A stretch of DNA of 64,000 bases from Dysgonomonas sp. Marseille-P4361 (GCF_900343125.1 NZ_OPYL01000001.1:496001-560000), one strand, 5' to 3'. Counted from the first letter of the stretch, positions 46,048 to 55,859 are shown. Made by a program: numbers and translations. Notes: generated by a model from the letters alone, not told the origin.

Positions 46048-47201
46048 ATATTTTATTTTACTTTGAAACAACTATTAACCCTGTTCTTGGTGGTGTTCAG
46101 AGAATTACTTATTTTCTTAGTAAATTCTTTGAAGCTAATGGGATTAGTACTTTTTTCCTTTCTGCGAGGAAAAAAGGCGATGTAATATTATCTAATCAAT
46201 ATCATCTTCCCATAGAAACAAGGGTGAATATAACTCAGAATGAAGTATTCTTTAAATCTCTTATTCGAGGAAAAAAGATTGATTTAGTAATAAATCAGTC
46301 TTCAATTAACCCTAGAGAAAGTGCTGATATTGTATTTTGGACAAAACAGTTAGATGTAAAAACAATCTCAGTATTCCACAGTACTTTAGATGGAATGTAT
46401 GGAGTTAGAGGTGGCCATTTGAATTTTATAAAAACAATACTGCCTTACGGTAGCTTTATGGCTAAAATTGCGGATTTAATGCTAATACATTTTTTTAAGT
46501 ACAAGTATTCTGAACAATATGAGAAAATAGGAAGAAATAGCGATGCTATAGTTACTTTATCTGATAAATTTAGAGATGAAGTTTCAATCTTCACAAAAAG
46601 TGAGGTTGACAAGGTTAGAGCTATTCCTAATCCCGTAACAATTAAATATCCAGAAATTGATATGGAGAAGGAAAAGACATTACTCTTCGTTGGACGTTTG
46701 TGCACTGAGAAACAAGTTGATATATTGGTTAATATTTGGAATAAAATATATAAAGATTTCCCAGATTGGAATCTGAAAATTTTAGGCAATGGAAGTAAAT
46801 ATTCAGAAATCAAAAATTTAATATCAAAGTTAGAAGTAAAGAATATAGAACTTTTAGGTTTTCAACAACCAGAGAAATATTATGAAAAGGCTTCTGCTTT
46901 TTGTCTGACTTCAGCCTATGAGGGTTTTGGGCTAGCTCTAGTAGAAGCAATGGCGTATGGGGTAGTCCCTATTGCTTTTAATAGTTACCCAAACGTCGTA
47001 GATATTATCGACGATCAAAAAAATGGTTATCTCGTAATGCCTTTTGATCTGGATGAGTATGCAGAAAAATTAAAAAAAATAATGAAAGATGATAGCTTGA
47101 GGAATGAAATGGCAAAGTCAGCTAAAGCTAAAAGTTTAGAGTTTAATATAGAGAGTATTGGTCACCAATGGCTTAATCTGTTTAATGAAATTTTGAAATA
47201 A
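46044..47201 (+). CDS. Glycosyltransferase family 4
   Basis: 385 residues, GT-B fold. N-domain with VLGGVQRITYFLSKFFEANG; C-domain with KTLLFVGRLCTEKQVDILVN, LKILGNGSKY, NIELLGFQQPEKYYEKASAF and CLTSAYEGFGLALVEAMAYG, the EX7E motif (E in YEGFG, E in LVEA). Retaining transferase from a nucleotide sugar; donor unknown. Confidence 0.93.
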   Translation: MNILFYFETTINPVLGGVQRITYFLSKFFEANGISTFFLSARKKGDVILSNQYHLPIETRVNITQNEVFFKSLIRGKKIDLVINQSSINPRESADIVFWTKQLDVKTISVFHSTLDGMYGVRGGHLNFIKTILPYGSFMAKIADLMLIHFFKYKYSEQYEKIGRNSDAIVTLSDKFRDEVSIFTKSEVDKVRAIPNPVTIKYPEIDMEKEKTLLFVGRLCTEKQVDILVNIWNKIYKDFPDWNLKILGNGSKYSEIKNLISKLEVKNIELLGFQQPEKYYEKASAFCLTSAYEGFGLALVEAMAYGVVPIAFNSYPNVVDIIDDQKNGYLVMPFDLDEYAEKLKKIMKDDSLRNEMAKSAKAKSLEFNIESIGHQWLNLFNEILK

Positions 47202-47206
47202 AAGTA

Positions 47207-48166
47207 ATGTTTGCAATATTAAAGAAGAAGCTTAAAAATAATGTAACGATTAAACATCTAGTATGGAAAACGAAGGCTATGTTGAGCCGCCTACTCTATA
47301 CTGATAAAGAATTTTTGTTTAAAAAATATAGACAAACCTATGGATATTTACCCAACATAGAATGCCCTAAGCTATTTAATGAAAAATTACTATGGACTCA
47401 GTTGAATTACAGAGACGATCTATATGCCAGATGTGCAGATAAGTATGCGGTTAGAGCTTATGTACAAGAGAAAGTTGGAGAGAAGTATCTCATAAAATGT
47501 TTAGGAATTTATCGTAAATGGGAAGAGATTAATCTGGATTCATTGCCAAAATCTTTTGTGTTAAAAGCTACACATGGATCAGGTTGGAACTTTCTTTGCC
47601 CTGATAAAGCAAGATTAAATATAAAGGATTGTAGGAATGAGATAAATTATTGGTTGTCTACAAACTACTATGTTAAGAATAGGGAATGGAATTATAAATA
47701 TATTGAACCAAGGGTGATATGTGAAGAATTTATTGGTGAAGAATCCGGAACTCCTCCATTAGACTATAAGTTCTATTGTTTTAATGGTGTTGTTAAATTT
47801 GTTCAGTTATGTATTGATCGGTATGAAGGTGAACAAAAACACAATATTTATGATACGGATTGGAAGCAGATCAAGAATGTCAGAACGACAATGGAGCAGG
47901 ATTTCACTAGGGAATATAAAAAGCCTGAGAAATGGGAAGAGATGCTTGAGATCTCGCGAAAATTATCAGAGGACTTCAACTTTGTGAGAGTTGATCTTTA
48001 CTACATTAATAATATAATATATTTTGGAGAATTAACTTTCTTCCCTGGTGGTGGTATATATACTCATTTTTCACCAAATTCTTTTCATGCTGAGATGGGT
48101 TCTTGGCTAACTCTTCCTGATAGGAATATTGATGTATGGAATGAACCAAATATATATATTGATTGA
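47207..48166 (+). CDS. TupA-like ATP-grasp protein
   Basis: 319 residues. Motifs of the TupA-like ATP-grasp family: YGYLPNIECPKLFNEKLLW, CADKYAVRAYVQEKVGEKYL, KSFVLKATHGSGWNFL, PRVICEEFIGEESGTPPLDY and the C-terminal FVRVDLYYINNIIYFGELTF, TFFPGGG. Family members occur in capsule loci and probably add an amino acid or other acid to the glycan through an acyl phosphate. Its end overlaps the next gene by 4 bp. Confidence 0.9.
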   Translation: MFAILKKKLKNNVTIKHLVWKTKAMLSRLLYTDKEFLFKKYRQTYGYLPNIECPKLFNEKLLWTQLNYRDDLYARCADKYAVRAYVQEKVGEKYLIKCLGIYRKWEEINLDSLPKSFVLKATHGSGWNFLCPDKARLNIKDCRNEINYWLSTNYYVKNREWNYKYIEPRVICEEFIGEESGTPPLDYKFYCFNGVVKFVQLCIDRYEGEQKHNIYDTDWKQIKNVRTTMEQDFTREYKKPEKWEEMLEISRKLSEDFNFVRVDLYYINNIIYFGELTFFPGGGIYTHFSPNSFHAEMGSWLTLPDRNIDVWNEPNIYID

Positions 48167-49080
48167 TAATAACTATGGTGACATTTTCAATAATAATTCC
48201 TCATAAGAATTCCACGAAGTTGTTGGATAGATTATTAAGTTCTATCCCCGATGTTGATGATATTGAAGTTATTGTAATCGACAATAATAGTACTAAAGAA
48301 GAAAAGGAGAAACTTCGTAGTATAGAGACCCGAGGGAATGTTATTCTTCTTGAAGATGATTCAGGACTAGGTGCTGGTAAAGCACGAAATGTAGGATTAG
48401 AAAGAGCGAAAGGAGAATGGATAATCTTTGCTGATGCAGATGACTATTTCTCTTCAGACATGTATTCATTAATAAATAAGTATAAAGATACGAAATATGA
48501 TATAATATATTTTGATACTTATAGTATTTATAATGAGTCTGGGAATGAAGCATATAGGCATCAAAGATATTCGAATTTAGTACATGATTTTATTAATAAA
48601 GGCGAGGAAGATGCATTAAGGTATTATTATACTCCACCTTGGGGAAAAATGATACGACGAAAAATCGTTTCTGATAATAAACTTGTATTTGACGAAGTGA
48701 TAACATCGAATGATATCTATTTTTCTCTTACATCGGCATTCAGAGCAGGGAGTATTGCGGCCTGTTCAAATGTCCTATATATAATCACAGTCACTGCTGG
48801 AAGTCTAACTAATACATTTAGTCTAAAACATTTCGATGCTCGATTAGAAACAGCTTTAAAAGCGAATTGTTTTTTGCGTAAAATTGGGAAAAAGAAATAT
48901 CAGCAATCTGTTTTGTACTTTATAGCAAAGTGTCCTAAATTCGGATTAGGATATTCTCTTAGTGTATTTAAAAGATTAATACAACATAGATCAAATATTT
49001 TTGTCGGATTCTCTAAGTTTTTTAAATATAAATCAGTATTGAAAGAGAGAGAAAATAGAAAATATTTAGTAAAGAGTTAA
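48163..49080 (+). CDS. Glycosyltransferase family 2
   Basis: 305 residues, GT-A fold. TFSIIIPHKNSTKLLDRLLS, VIVIDNNSTKEEKE, GAGKARNVGLERAKGEWIIF, ADADDYFSSDM (DxD metal site in DAD), then PPWGKMIRRKIV and SNDIYFSL. Inverting transferase; donor unknown. The ORF begins with MIITM and may start at the second Met (48175). Confidence 0.92.
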   Translation: MIITMVTFSIIIPHKNSTKLLDRLLSSIPDVDDIEVIVIDNNSTKEEKEKLRSIETRGNVILLEDDSGLGAGKARNVGLERAKGEWIIFADADDYFSSDMYSLINKYKDTKYDIIYFDTYSIYNESGNEAYRHQRYSNLVHDFINKGEEDALRYYYTPPWGKMIRRKIVSDNKLVFDEVITSNDIYFSLTSAFRAGSIAACSNVLYIITVTAGSLTNTFSLKHFDARLETALKANCFLRKIGKKKYQQSVLYFIAKCPKFGLGYSLSVFKRLIQHRSNIFVGFSKFFKYKSVLKERENRKYLVKS

Positions 49081-49086
49081 TGTTCT

Positions 49087-49833
49087 ATGGACAGGAAGAG
49101 AATTTTAAATATTAGTATAGATAATATATCAGAACAAGAACTTCTTGAGAAATTAACAGAAGGTTTTGTTGTGACTCCAAATGTTGATCATCTCGTGAAG
49201 TTGCAAAAAGACAAAGAGTTCTATGATGTATATGAATCAGCAGATATAGTTATTTGTGATAGTAAAATCTTAGCATTGGCTTTTAAATTTTTAGGTACTC
49301 CAATAAAAGAAGCTATACCTGGTTCATCTTTTTTTTCTCATTTTTATGAATATCATAAGGATAATGAAAATCTAAAAGTTTTTTTATTGGGAGCTGCAGA
49401 AGGAGTAGCACTAAAGGCTCAAGAAAATATTAATAAAAAGGTAGGTAGGGATATTATTGTTGGAGCGCACTCTCCATCCTATGGTTTCGAGAAAAATGAA
49501 GAAGAATGTATGCAGATAATCGATATAATAAACTCTTCGTCGGCTACAGTATTACTTGTAGGCGTGGGTGCTCCTAAACAAGAAAAATGGATATATAAGT
49601 ATAAAGACAAACTACATAATATTAAAATATTTTTGCCATTAGGCGCTACAATTGATTTTGAAGCTGGTTATGTAAAAAGAGCTCCTATAATATTTCAAAA
49701 GTTAGCTTTGGAGTGGCTATATCGAATATGTCAAGATCCTAAAAGGTTGATAAGTCGATATTTAGTTGATGATGTGATTTTCTTTAAGTATTTAATTCAG
49801 CAAAAGTTAAAATTATATCGGAATCCCTTTTAG
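49087..49833 (+). CDS. WecG/TagA/CpsF family glycosyltransferase (GT26)
   Basis: 248 residues. Motifs: FVVTPNVDHLVKLQKD, SADIVICDSKILALAFKFLG, EAIPGSSFFSHFYE, VFLLGAAEGVALKAQ, LLVGVGAPKQEKWI and LPLGATIDFEAGYVKRAP. GT26 enzymes add the second sugar (often ManNAc or a uronic acid derivative) to the undecaprenyl-linked primer, so this is likely an early step. The primer enzyme itself is not in the element. Confidence 0.93.
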   Translation: MDRKRILNISIDNISEQELLEKLTEGFVVTPNVDHLVKLQKDKEFYDVYESADIVICDSKILALAFKFLGTPIKEAIPGSSFFSHFYEYHKDNENLKVFLLGAAEGVALKAQENINKKVGRDIIVGAHSPSYGFEKNEEECMQIIDIINSSSATVLLVGVGAPKQEKWIYKYKDKLHNIKIFLPLGATIDFEAGYVKRAPIIFQKLALEWLYRICQDPKRLISRYLVDDVIFFKYLIQQKLKLYRNPF

Positions 49834-49855
49834 GCCAATTAATATATGACAAACT

Positions 49856-51681
49856 ATGGAATATAGAAAAGATATCCAAGGACTTAGAACAATTGCTGTT
49901 TTATTCGTCTTCATTTTTCATCTTAATTCAAACTGGTTACCCGGTGGATTTATTGGAGTTGATATTTTCTTTGTAATATCTGGCTACCTGATATCCTCCA
50001 TTATTTTATCGAAGTTAGATAGAAACAAATTCACGTTTATAGACTTTTATAAAAGTAGAATAAAAAGAATCATTCCGGCATACTATTTTCTATTACTTAT
50101 AGTGGCTGTCATAGGACTCTTTGCCATAATCCCACCAGAGGTTGGCTCTTTTAGAAAATCGCTATTTTGGTCATTACTTTTCAATTCAAATAACTATTTT
50201 GCTACACTAGACACCTATTTTGGTACTGCAAACATAGAGAATCCACTTCTGCACACCTGGACATTAGCTGTGGAAATGCAGTTTTACTTATTTTTACCTT
50301 TAATTTTATTTTGGGTAAAAAGAAAATGGTTACTCCCTTTAATTACTGTATTTACAATAGCTTTATTTGCATATTCCTCTGTTGAAATATTCCTTAATAA
50401 TAATCAACAGACTATGTATTATTCTTTATTATCACGTACTCCCGAATTTTTCATGGGGGTACTTATTAGTCTGATTCCTGCTTTTAAAACAAAGAAACCT
50501 GAAAAATACTCATTCCCTTTAAGCTTGGTTGGGCTAGTGTTATTATTTAGCAGTGCCTTTATTTTGAATGGAGAATCAGATTTTCCAGGTTTATATGCCA
50601 TTGTTCCTTGTTTGGGTGCAGGTTTGCTGATCGCTTACCCTAGCAATTACATTCAAAAGATTCTATCCCAAAAGTATATTGTATATATAGGAGAGCTATC
50701 GTATTCAATGTATTTGTGGCATTGGCCAATTATGGCATTTATAAGATACTATTATAATACAATATCATTATCCTTTTTACAATATGGGATTGTCATTGTA
50801 CTAACTATTTTATTATCTCTATTCTCTTATTATACAATAGAAACACCTCTGAGAAAGAAAAAAGATAGGAAGTTTATTATATATCTAGGAGGTATGGCTA
50901 TTCTTTGTTGTGGGTTAATCCTAACTATACCCAAAGCAAGTAAGAAAATTTCACCAATTCCACTAACATATATTATGCCTTCTTTTGGTTTGGAATCGCA
51001 TGGGCATACTTTTAAAGGAGTAGGGATATATGGTGATTCAACAGCAAGTAATGATAGCATACTGTTAATTGGAGATAGCCATGCTTCAAATTTCTCATGT
51101 TACATGGATTATCTTGGTAAAAAGAATCACTTTGCATTCAGAAAAATAAGCAATAACTCCTATCCTTTAATTCCAGAAATAGAGAGCGAAATATTTGGAA
51201 AAAAAGAACAAGGAGGCTATACGAACTATCTTAAATTAATTGAATATGCCAATAAAGAGATAGCCAATAGCAAGATTATCTTTTTGCAATATTTTGCGAA
51301 ACATAGTGAAAAATGGGAAGATGAAGTTTGTTCCCTTATTGATAACCTTAAAAACGATCAGTATCTTATATTAGTTTCCGATTTTCCTGAATTAGATAAA
51401 AATCCTGTTAGAGAAAACAGAAATTATATAAAGGACAAGAGTAGAGAAAACAAATATAAAGTGACTTGGCATAAACCAACGGAAAAAGTGATTAATTATA
51501 TAGCATCTAGTCCTAATGCGTTTACTTGGATTTATCATATACTAAGGTCTTTGACAATGCTCCATTTTATAATGATACGCTGATATATTATGATGTGAAT
51601 CATGTAAACGTATATGGAATGAAATTGTATGCACAAGATACTGAAAATGAGTTTGTCAAATTGCTTAACAGTCTGAGATAA
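49856..51681 (+). pseudogene. OafA/YrhL-type acyltransferase with SGNH domain, 3' frameshifted
   Basis: In-frame part 49856-51583 (575 codons): Acyl_transf_3 membrane domain (MEYRKDIQGLRTIAVLFVFI, FHLNSNWLPGGFIGVDIFFV, HTWTLAVEMQFYLFLPLILF) and the start of a periplasmic SGNH domain with LLIGDSHASNFSCY (catalytic Ser). The frame then ends in a nonsense tail (HILRSLTMLHFIMIR). From about 51544 the +1 frame continues as KVFDNAPFYNDTLIYYDVNH and runs to TAA at 51681; DVNH is the SGNH Asp-x-x-His. An indel near 51525-51545 therefore removes the catalytic pair. The membrane half could still be made. Confidence 0.85.
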
Positions 51682-51877
51682 ACTATAAAGATGGTTATTA
51701 ATGTGACAACTTTTATTTTTCTCTTGTAGTACGGATTAAAAAGTACGAATTATGCAATTGCGTGAATAGCTATCATCTAATGTGAAGTAGTAGTTCAAAA
51801 TAGAAAGCTTTGTTGATTTCTAAAGTATGATTACTAAGGGTTTTATGATAAAAGATGAATAATAAAATATTTGAATT

Positions 51878-52882
51878 ATGACTCAGGATAATACTACTCG
51901 TGTAGAGTGGGTTGACTTAGCTAAAGGTATAACAATACTTTTAGTTGTTCTTGGACATGTACTAAGAGGATTAGATTCTGCTAATCTTATTAATGACCAA
52001 GCTACATGGAACATTGATATTGATAGAATAATATATAGTTTTCATATGCATCTGTTTATGATATTGTCTGGACTTTTTTTTGTCAAAAGCATACATAAAT
52101 ATGAGCCGATAGGACTTCTGAAAAATAAAACAAAGACAGTTTTATACCCTTATATTGTATGGTCAATTCTTCACACAGCTATAGAAGTAGTTTTGTCAAA
52201 TTTTACAAATGGGAATATTCAACCCGATACACTTCTAACATGTGTTTTTATTCCTAGAGCACATTTTTGGTTTCTTTTTGCGTTATTTTTTATTAATTTA
52301 ATTAATATAATCTTTTATACTTTATTCAGGAGTCATTGGCTTATTCTCTCTTCTGTGATGGGGGGGATATGTTATTTTCTTTCTTTAGATTTATCTATTT
52401 TCACGGCAACATTCAAATTCCTCTTATTTTTTAATATTGGGATAATTGTTTCTACAACGATATTTGACACTAAAACAGTAACAATACTATCTAAGAAAAA
52501 ATATTTAATTTTATCTCTACTTATGTTTATTATAATTCAAAGTTTGAATTTATCTAGCAGTCTTACTTATTATACAGTATTTAAGTTTATTATTGCTATT
52601 ATAAGCAGTCTTTTCTGCATCATAGGGTCACTTGTTTTATCAAGCTATATGAGAAATATTTTTGCTAGGGGAATTAAACTTCTTGGCGAAAATACAATGT
52701 ACATATATATTATGCATATATTGATAACAGCAGGGATAAGAATATTTTTAATTAGGATTGATGTAACAAATGTTTATATCCATGTAATACTAGGGACAAT
52801 CATAGGAATTGTAATTCCTTGCCTTATTGCGATTAAATTTAGAAAGAATAAATACTTCGATATATTGTTTAGGTTACCATAA
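51878..52882 (+). CDS. Acyltransferase family 3 (fucose 4-O-acetylase-like) membrane protein
   Basis: 334 residues, about 10 membrane spans. RVEWVDLAKGITILLVVLGH (catalytic His), IYSFHMHLFMILSGLFFVKS, PYIVWSILHTAIEVVL and HFWFLFALFFINLINIIFY. Probably O-acetylates a sugar of the glycan. May partly replace the broken acyltransferase upstream. A 196-bp gap without gene precedes it. Confidence 0.87.
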   Translation: MTQDNTTRVEWVDLAKGITILLVVLGHVLRGLDSANLINDQATWNIDIDRIIYSFHMHLFMILSGLFFVKSIHKYEPIGLLKNKTKTVLYPYIVWSILHTAIEVVLSNFTNGNIQPDTLLTCVFIPRAHFWFLFALFFINLINIIFYTLFRSHWLILSSVMGGICYFLSLDLSIFTATFKFLLFFNIGIIVSTTIFDTKTVTILSKKKYLILSLLMFIIIQSLNLSSSLTYYTVFKFIIAIISSLFCIIGSLVLSSYMRNIFARGIKLLGENTMYIYIMHILITAGIRIFLIRIDVTNVYIHVILGTIIGIVIPCLIAIKFRKNKYFDILFRLP

Positions 52883-52900
52883 ATAAAAATTAATATAATA

Positions 52901-54223
52901 ATGAAAATAGTAATAGTAGGAACAGGCTATGTCGGATTAGTAACAGGGACTTGTTTTGCAGAAATGGGAACAGATGTTACTTGTGTTGATATAGATGAAA
53001 AAAAAATAGAGAACCTCCGAAATGGAATTATTCCAATATATGAACCCGGACTAGAAGATTTAGTGAAAAGTAATTATAAGTCAGGGCGGCTAAAATTCGC
53101 TACCGATCTTTCGTCTGTTGTAAATGATGTAGATATAATTTTCTCTGCAGTAGGAACTCCTCCTGATGAAGATGGAAGTGCTGATCTACGTTACGTATTA
53201 GATGTGGCACGAACTATAGGACAGAATATAAATAAATATATCGTTGTAGTGACGAAAAGTACTGTACCTGTAGGAACAGCTCAAAAAGTCAAGTCGGTAA
53301 TACGAGAGGAACTTGACAAAAGAGGTAAAACAGATATTGAGTTTGATGTTGCTTCTAACCCTGAATTCCTGAAAGAAGGTGCTGCTGTTCAGGATTTCAT
53401 GAGACCAGATCGTGTAGTCGTTGGTACCGAATCAGAAAAGGCAAAAAAAATGATGGAAAAACTCTACAGCCCTTTTATGCTGAATAACTACAGAATTATA
53501 TTTACAGATATTCCATCAGCAGAAATGATTAAATACGCTGCTAATGCTATGCTTGCAACTAGGATAAGCTTTATGAACGATATTGCTAACCTTTGTGAGA
53601 TAGTAGGGGCAGATGTCAATATGGTGCGCAAAGGTATAGGTACTGATACTCGTATCGGAACAAAGTTTCTTTATGCAGGATGTGGATATGGTGGAAGTTG
53701 TTTTCCTAAAGATGTCAAGGCGATTATCAAGACTGGAGAAAAATATGGTTATAAATTAGAGCTGCTTGAAGCTGTTGAAAATGTAAACGAACGTCAAAAG
53801 CATATTCTTTTTCAGAAACTGATGGATTATTATGACGGGAATATAAAGGGAAAAACAATCGCTTTGTGGGGACTATCTTTTAAGCCAAAAACAGATGATA
53901 TGCGTGAAGCTCCTTCTTTAGTATTAATAGATCAAATACTAAAAGCAGGAGGTAAAGTGAAAGCATACGATCCTATTGCTATTGAAGAGACTAAGAGACG
54001 CATAGGTGATACTATCGAGTATGCCAAGGATGCGTACGATGCTACAGTTGATGCTGATGCCATATTATTGGTGACCGAATGGAATGAGTTCAGGCTTCCA
54101 TCATGGAGTGTTATAAAGAAGACAATGAAAAAACCTGTAGTTTTTGACGGACGAAATATATATAACAAAAATGAGCTCAAAGATCTTGGTTTTGATTATT
54201 CAGGTATCGGAATAAGTATTTGA
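52901..54223 (+). CDS. ugd: UDP-glucose/GDP-mannose dehydrogenase family enzyme
   Basis: 440 residues. Oxidises a UDP-sugar twice to a uronic acid, most likely UDP-glucose to UDP-glucuronate. NAD-binding start MKIVIVGTGYVGLVTGTCFA, VDIDEKKIENL, STVPVGTA, NPEFLKEGAAVQDFMRPDRV, catalytic Cys in AGCGYGGSCFPKDVKA, and C-domain LWGLSFKPKTDDMREAPSL. Full length. Last gene of the element, 176 bp before attR. Symbol by family; the exact substrate is not proven. Confidence 0.93.
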   Translation: MKIVIVGTGYVGLVTGTCFAEMGTDVTCVDIDEKKIENLRNGIIPIYEPGLEDLVKSNYKSGRLKFATDLSSVVNDVDIIFSAVGTPPDEDGSADLRYVLDVARTIGQNINKYIVVVTKSTVPVGTAQKVKSVIREELDKRGKTDIEFDVASNPEFLKEGAAVQDFMRPDRVVVGTESEKAKKMMEKLYSPFMLNNYRIIFTDIPSAEMIKYAANAMLATRISFMNDIANLCEIVGADVNMVRKGIGTDTRIGTKFLYAGCGYGGSCFPKDVKAIIKTGEKYGYKLELLEAVENVNERQKHILFQKLMDYYDGNIKGKTIALWGLSFKPKTDDMREAPSLVLIDQILKAGGKVKAYDPIAIEETKRRIGDTIEYAKDAYDATVDADAILLVTEWNEFRLPSWSVIKKTMKKPVVFDGRNIYNKNELKDLGFDYSGIGISI

Positions 54224-54238
54224 TAAAATAAATGTATA

Positions 54239-54270
54239 AAGAGATTCATTGACAAATGAGTCTCTTTTTG
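54239..54270 (+). terminator. Terminator of the exopolysaccharide operon
   Basis: Stem AGAGATTCATT / AATGAGTCTCT (one G-T pair) followed by TTTTTG, 16 bp after the ugd stop. Confidence 0.8.
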
Positions 54271-54323
54271 TATCTTTGAATGAATAGGAATTTCCCAAAG
54301 CAATTCCTTGCAAAATACTGCGA

Positions 54324-54344
54324 AATTTAGGTGATTTTTTAGGG
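54324..54344. promoter_or_regulatory. Integrase arm-type site candidate, right end
   Basis: AATTTAGGTGATTTTTTAGGG. It shares TAGGTGATTTTTT with the left end, in inverted orientation, and lies 56 bp inside attR. Confidence 0.5.
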
Positions 54345-54399
54345 ATTACCACCAGAAGGAGGAATGATATAAGCTTGAATTAAAGCATTATATATTTAT

Positions 54400-54423
54400 G
54401 GTTCGATTCCTGGTGGCACCACT
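54400..54423 (+). repeat. attR: second copy of the tRNA-Phe 3' end
   Basis: Identical 24 bp to 32220-32243. The sequence before it (ATATTTAT) is not tRNA-like, so this is a fragment left by integration and not a tRNA gene. Confidence 0.95.
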
Positions 54424-54724
54424 TAAATAAAAGTTAAGCATCTATTTGTGAGATGTTTAACTTTGTTGCTTTATGCTATGTGTGCAACAGGAGTGCAACA
54501 ATGTGAATGTTTATAATCTGTGGGGTCTTAACCTTTTTCTCTAGTTTTGTTTTATGCAAAGAGGTTATGAATTATTATTACCTCAAGAGTTATTCGATTA
54601 CTTTTCAATTATTGGGTAGAGGATGGAGATACCATCATTCTTCATTTAGATAGGCCATATAAACTCTGAACATAACTCTTTTTGATGTCAATAACATTTC
54701 TAGAATGTTAAATTAAAACAGAAT
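54424..54724. other. Intergenic region beyond attR
   Basis: About 300 bp without a gene. This was the sequence downstream of tRNA-Phe before the element arrived. It begins with an imperfect hairpin (AGTTAAGCATCT / AGATGTTTAACT, 54432-54461) that is probably the original tRNA terminator. Confidence 0.5.
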
Positions 54725-55585
54725 CTAATAACATCCCTCTTCAAATTTGGGCCAATTAAAGTCAATAGGATTTGGATATTTTTGACTTAGCTCATTGTTA
54801 ATCTGCAAAATCAGTTCCTCAAATGTGAGTCCGATTATTTCTTCAAACTTTCCCATGCCACTCTGCCATAGAAGTTTTATTTTTTCCACTCCATAGTTTT
54901 GTATTAGGAATTCCACCATATAAGCTGTTTGGTTATAACTAATCTTACTATATGTAAAATCAGTCATTAATGAAGTGCTATTTATTAGCTTATTAGAATA
55001 TAGAAAAGCAGTATATTTTTCTTCAAAAAGATACCCATCACACTCAGCCTTAGGATCAGCATAGGTAGCCAAACCTTCATTCAACCATTGAAGGGGTAGC
55101 CCACCTTCTGGTATTCCCCATTTGCACATTGCTATCATATGCATCAATTCATGTTTCAAAGGAGATTTCTTCCCTCGATACAGACAGAAAATCATATTTC
55201 TATTCTCATTGTCTTCAATTAAAGAAATTTTACCAGCAACGTGTTCCCGAGTATACTTATACATTTCGTCAAGGTCTTGAACAAGTATTATGTCAAGAGA
55301 ATCTATAAATTCTGTTTCTTTAATTATTTTGAGATTGTCTTCTATATAAGTGTCACACTTAGTTATCAATATTTCCCTTTTTTTAGGTTCTATGTCTGAG
55401 CTGATTATGAATCTGACATTTCGATGTTGTTTATAAATTTTCCCTTCAAAAATGGGTTCTTGCATATTCTTCCAACCATTGTTGTCAGGAATGGTACTGC
55501 AACTAATAAAGATTAGTGCAATAAAAAATGCAAATATTCTTTTAAAATCACACACCAAAGTCAACTTAAAACATAATCTAACCAT
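54725..55585 (-). CDS. Lipoprotein gluzincin peptidase (peptidase MA-like)
   Basis: 286 residues. Lipoprotein signal with Cys near residue 29 (FALIFISCS form: FFIALIFISCSTIPD). Zinc site LKHELMHMI (HExxH) and the downstream Glu in QWLNEGLATYA, the gluzincin arrangement of peptidase MA/M1-like enzymes. Conserved C-terminal part AYMVEFLIQNYGVEKIKLLW. Should act at the cell surface or in the periplasm; substrate unknown. Divergent from its larger paralogue at 55860; the two share 270 bp of upstream DNA. Confidence 0.82.
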   Translation of the reverse strand: MVRLCFKLTLVCDFKRIFAFFIALIFISCSTIPDNNGWKNMQEPIFEGKIYKQHRNVRFIISSDIEPKKREILITKCDTYIEDNLKIIKETEFIDSLDIILVQDLDEMYKYTREHVAGKISLIEDNENRNMIFCLYRGKKSPLKHELMHMIAMCKWGIPEGGLPLQWLNEGLATYADPKAECDGYLFEEKYTAFLYSNKLINSTSLMTDFTYSKISYNQTAYMVEFLIQNYGVEKIKLLWQSGMGKFEEIIGLTFEELILQINNELSQKYPNPIDFNWPKFEEGCY

Positions 55586-55859
55586 TGCAAGTTAGTTATT
55601 TTTATTTTAGGGTAAATAAAAAGCCGAATAAAAAATCTTCGACTCTCATATTTGCTTTCAATTTAGTTTAAATTAATCTTACTAATGCCCACTTATAGGA
55701 TAAATATGACTACCTATACCTATATTACAAACGTATAATGTTCTTTAATCTCTATATGAGGATAATAGGCAGATCTCTCTTTTTTATTCGGATAGTTAAA
55801 TTGATATGATAATATAATTTCTTATCTTAGTTAATTGAAATCTTCATATTCTCGATAAT

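Larger units (their letters stand above)
32220..54423. mobile_element. Integrative mobilizable element carrying an exopolysaccharide locus
   Basis: Bounded by a 24-bp direct repeat of the tRNA-Phe 3' end (32220-32243 and 54400-54423), giving a unit of 22,180 bp. It contains an integrase next to the left end, two HTH regulators, an oriT-like region, a mobilization accessory protein and a relaxase, then 13 exopolysaccharide genes (one frameshifted). No type IV secretion genes are present, so it is mobilizable rather than self-transmissible. Integrase-arm-like motifs occur near both ends in inverted orientation. Confidence 0.93.

Noticed and set aside
54271-54278. TATCTTTG as a promoter just inside attR
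   Set aside because: No -33 element at the right distance and no gene directly downstream on the plus strand; it overlaps the terminator T-run.
54400-54423. Second tRNA-Phe gene
   Set aside because: Only the last 24 bases are present; the upstream part has no acceptor, D or anticodon arm. It is the att duplication.
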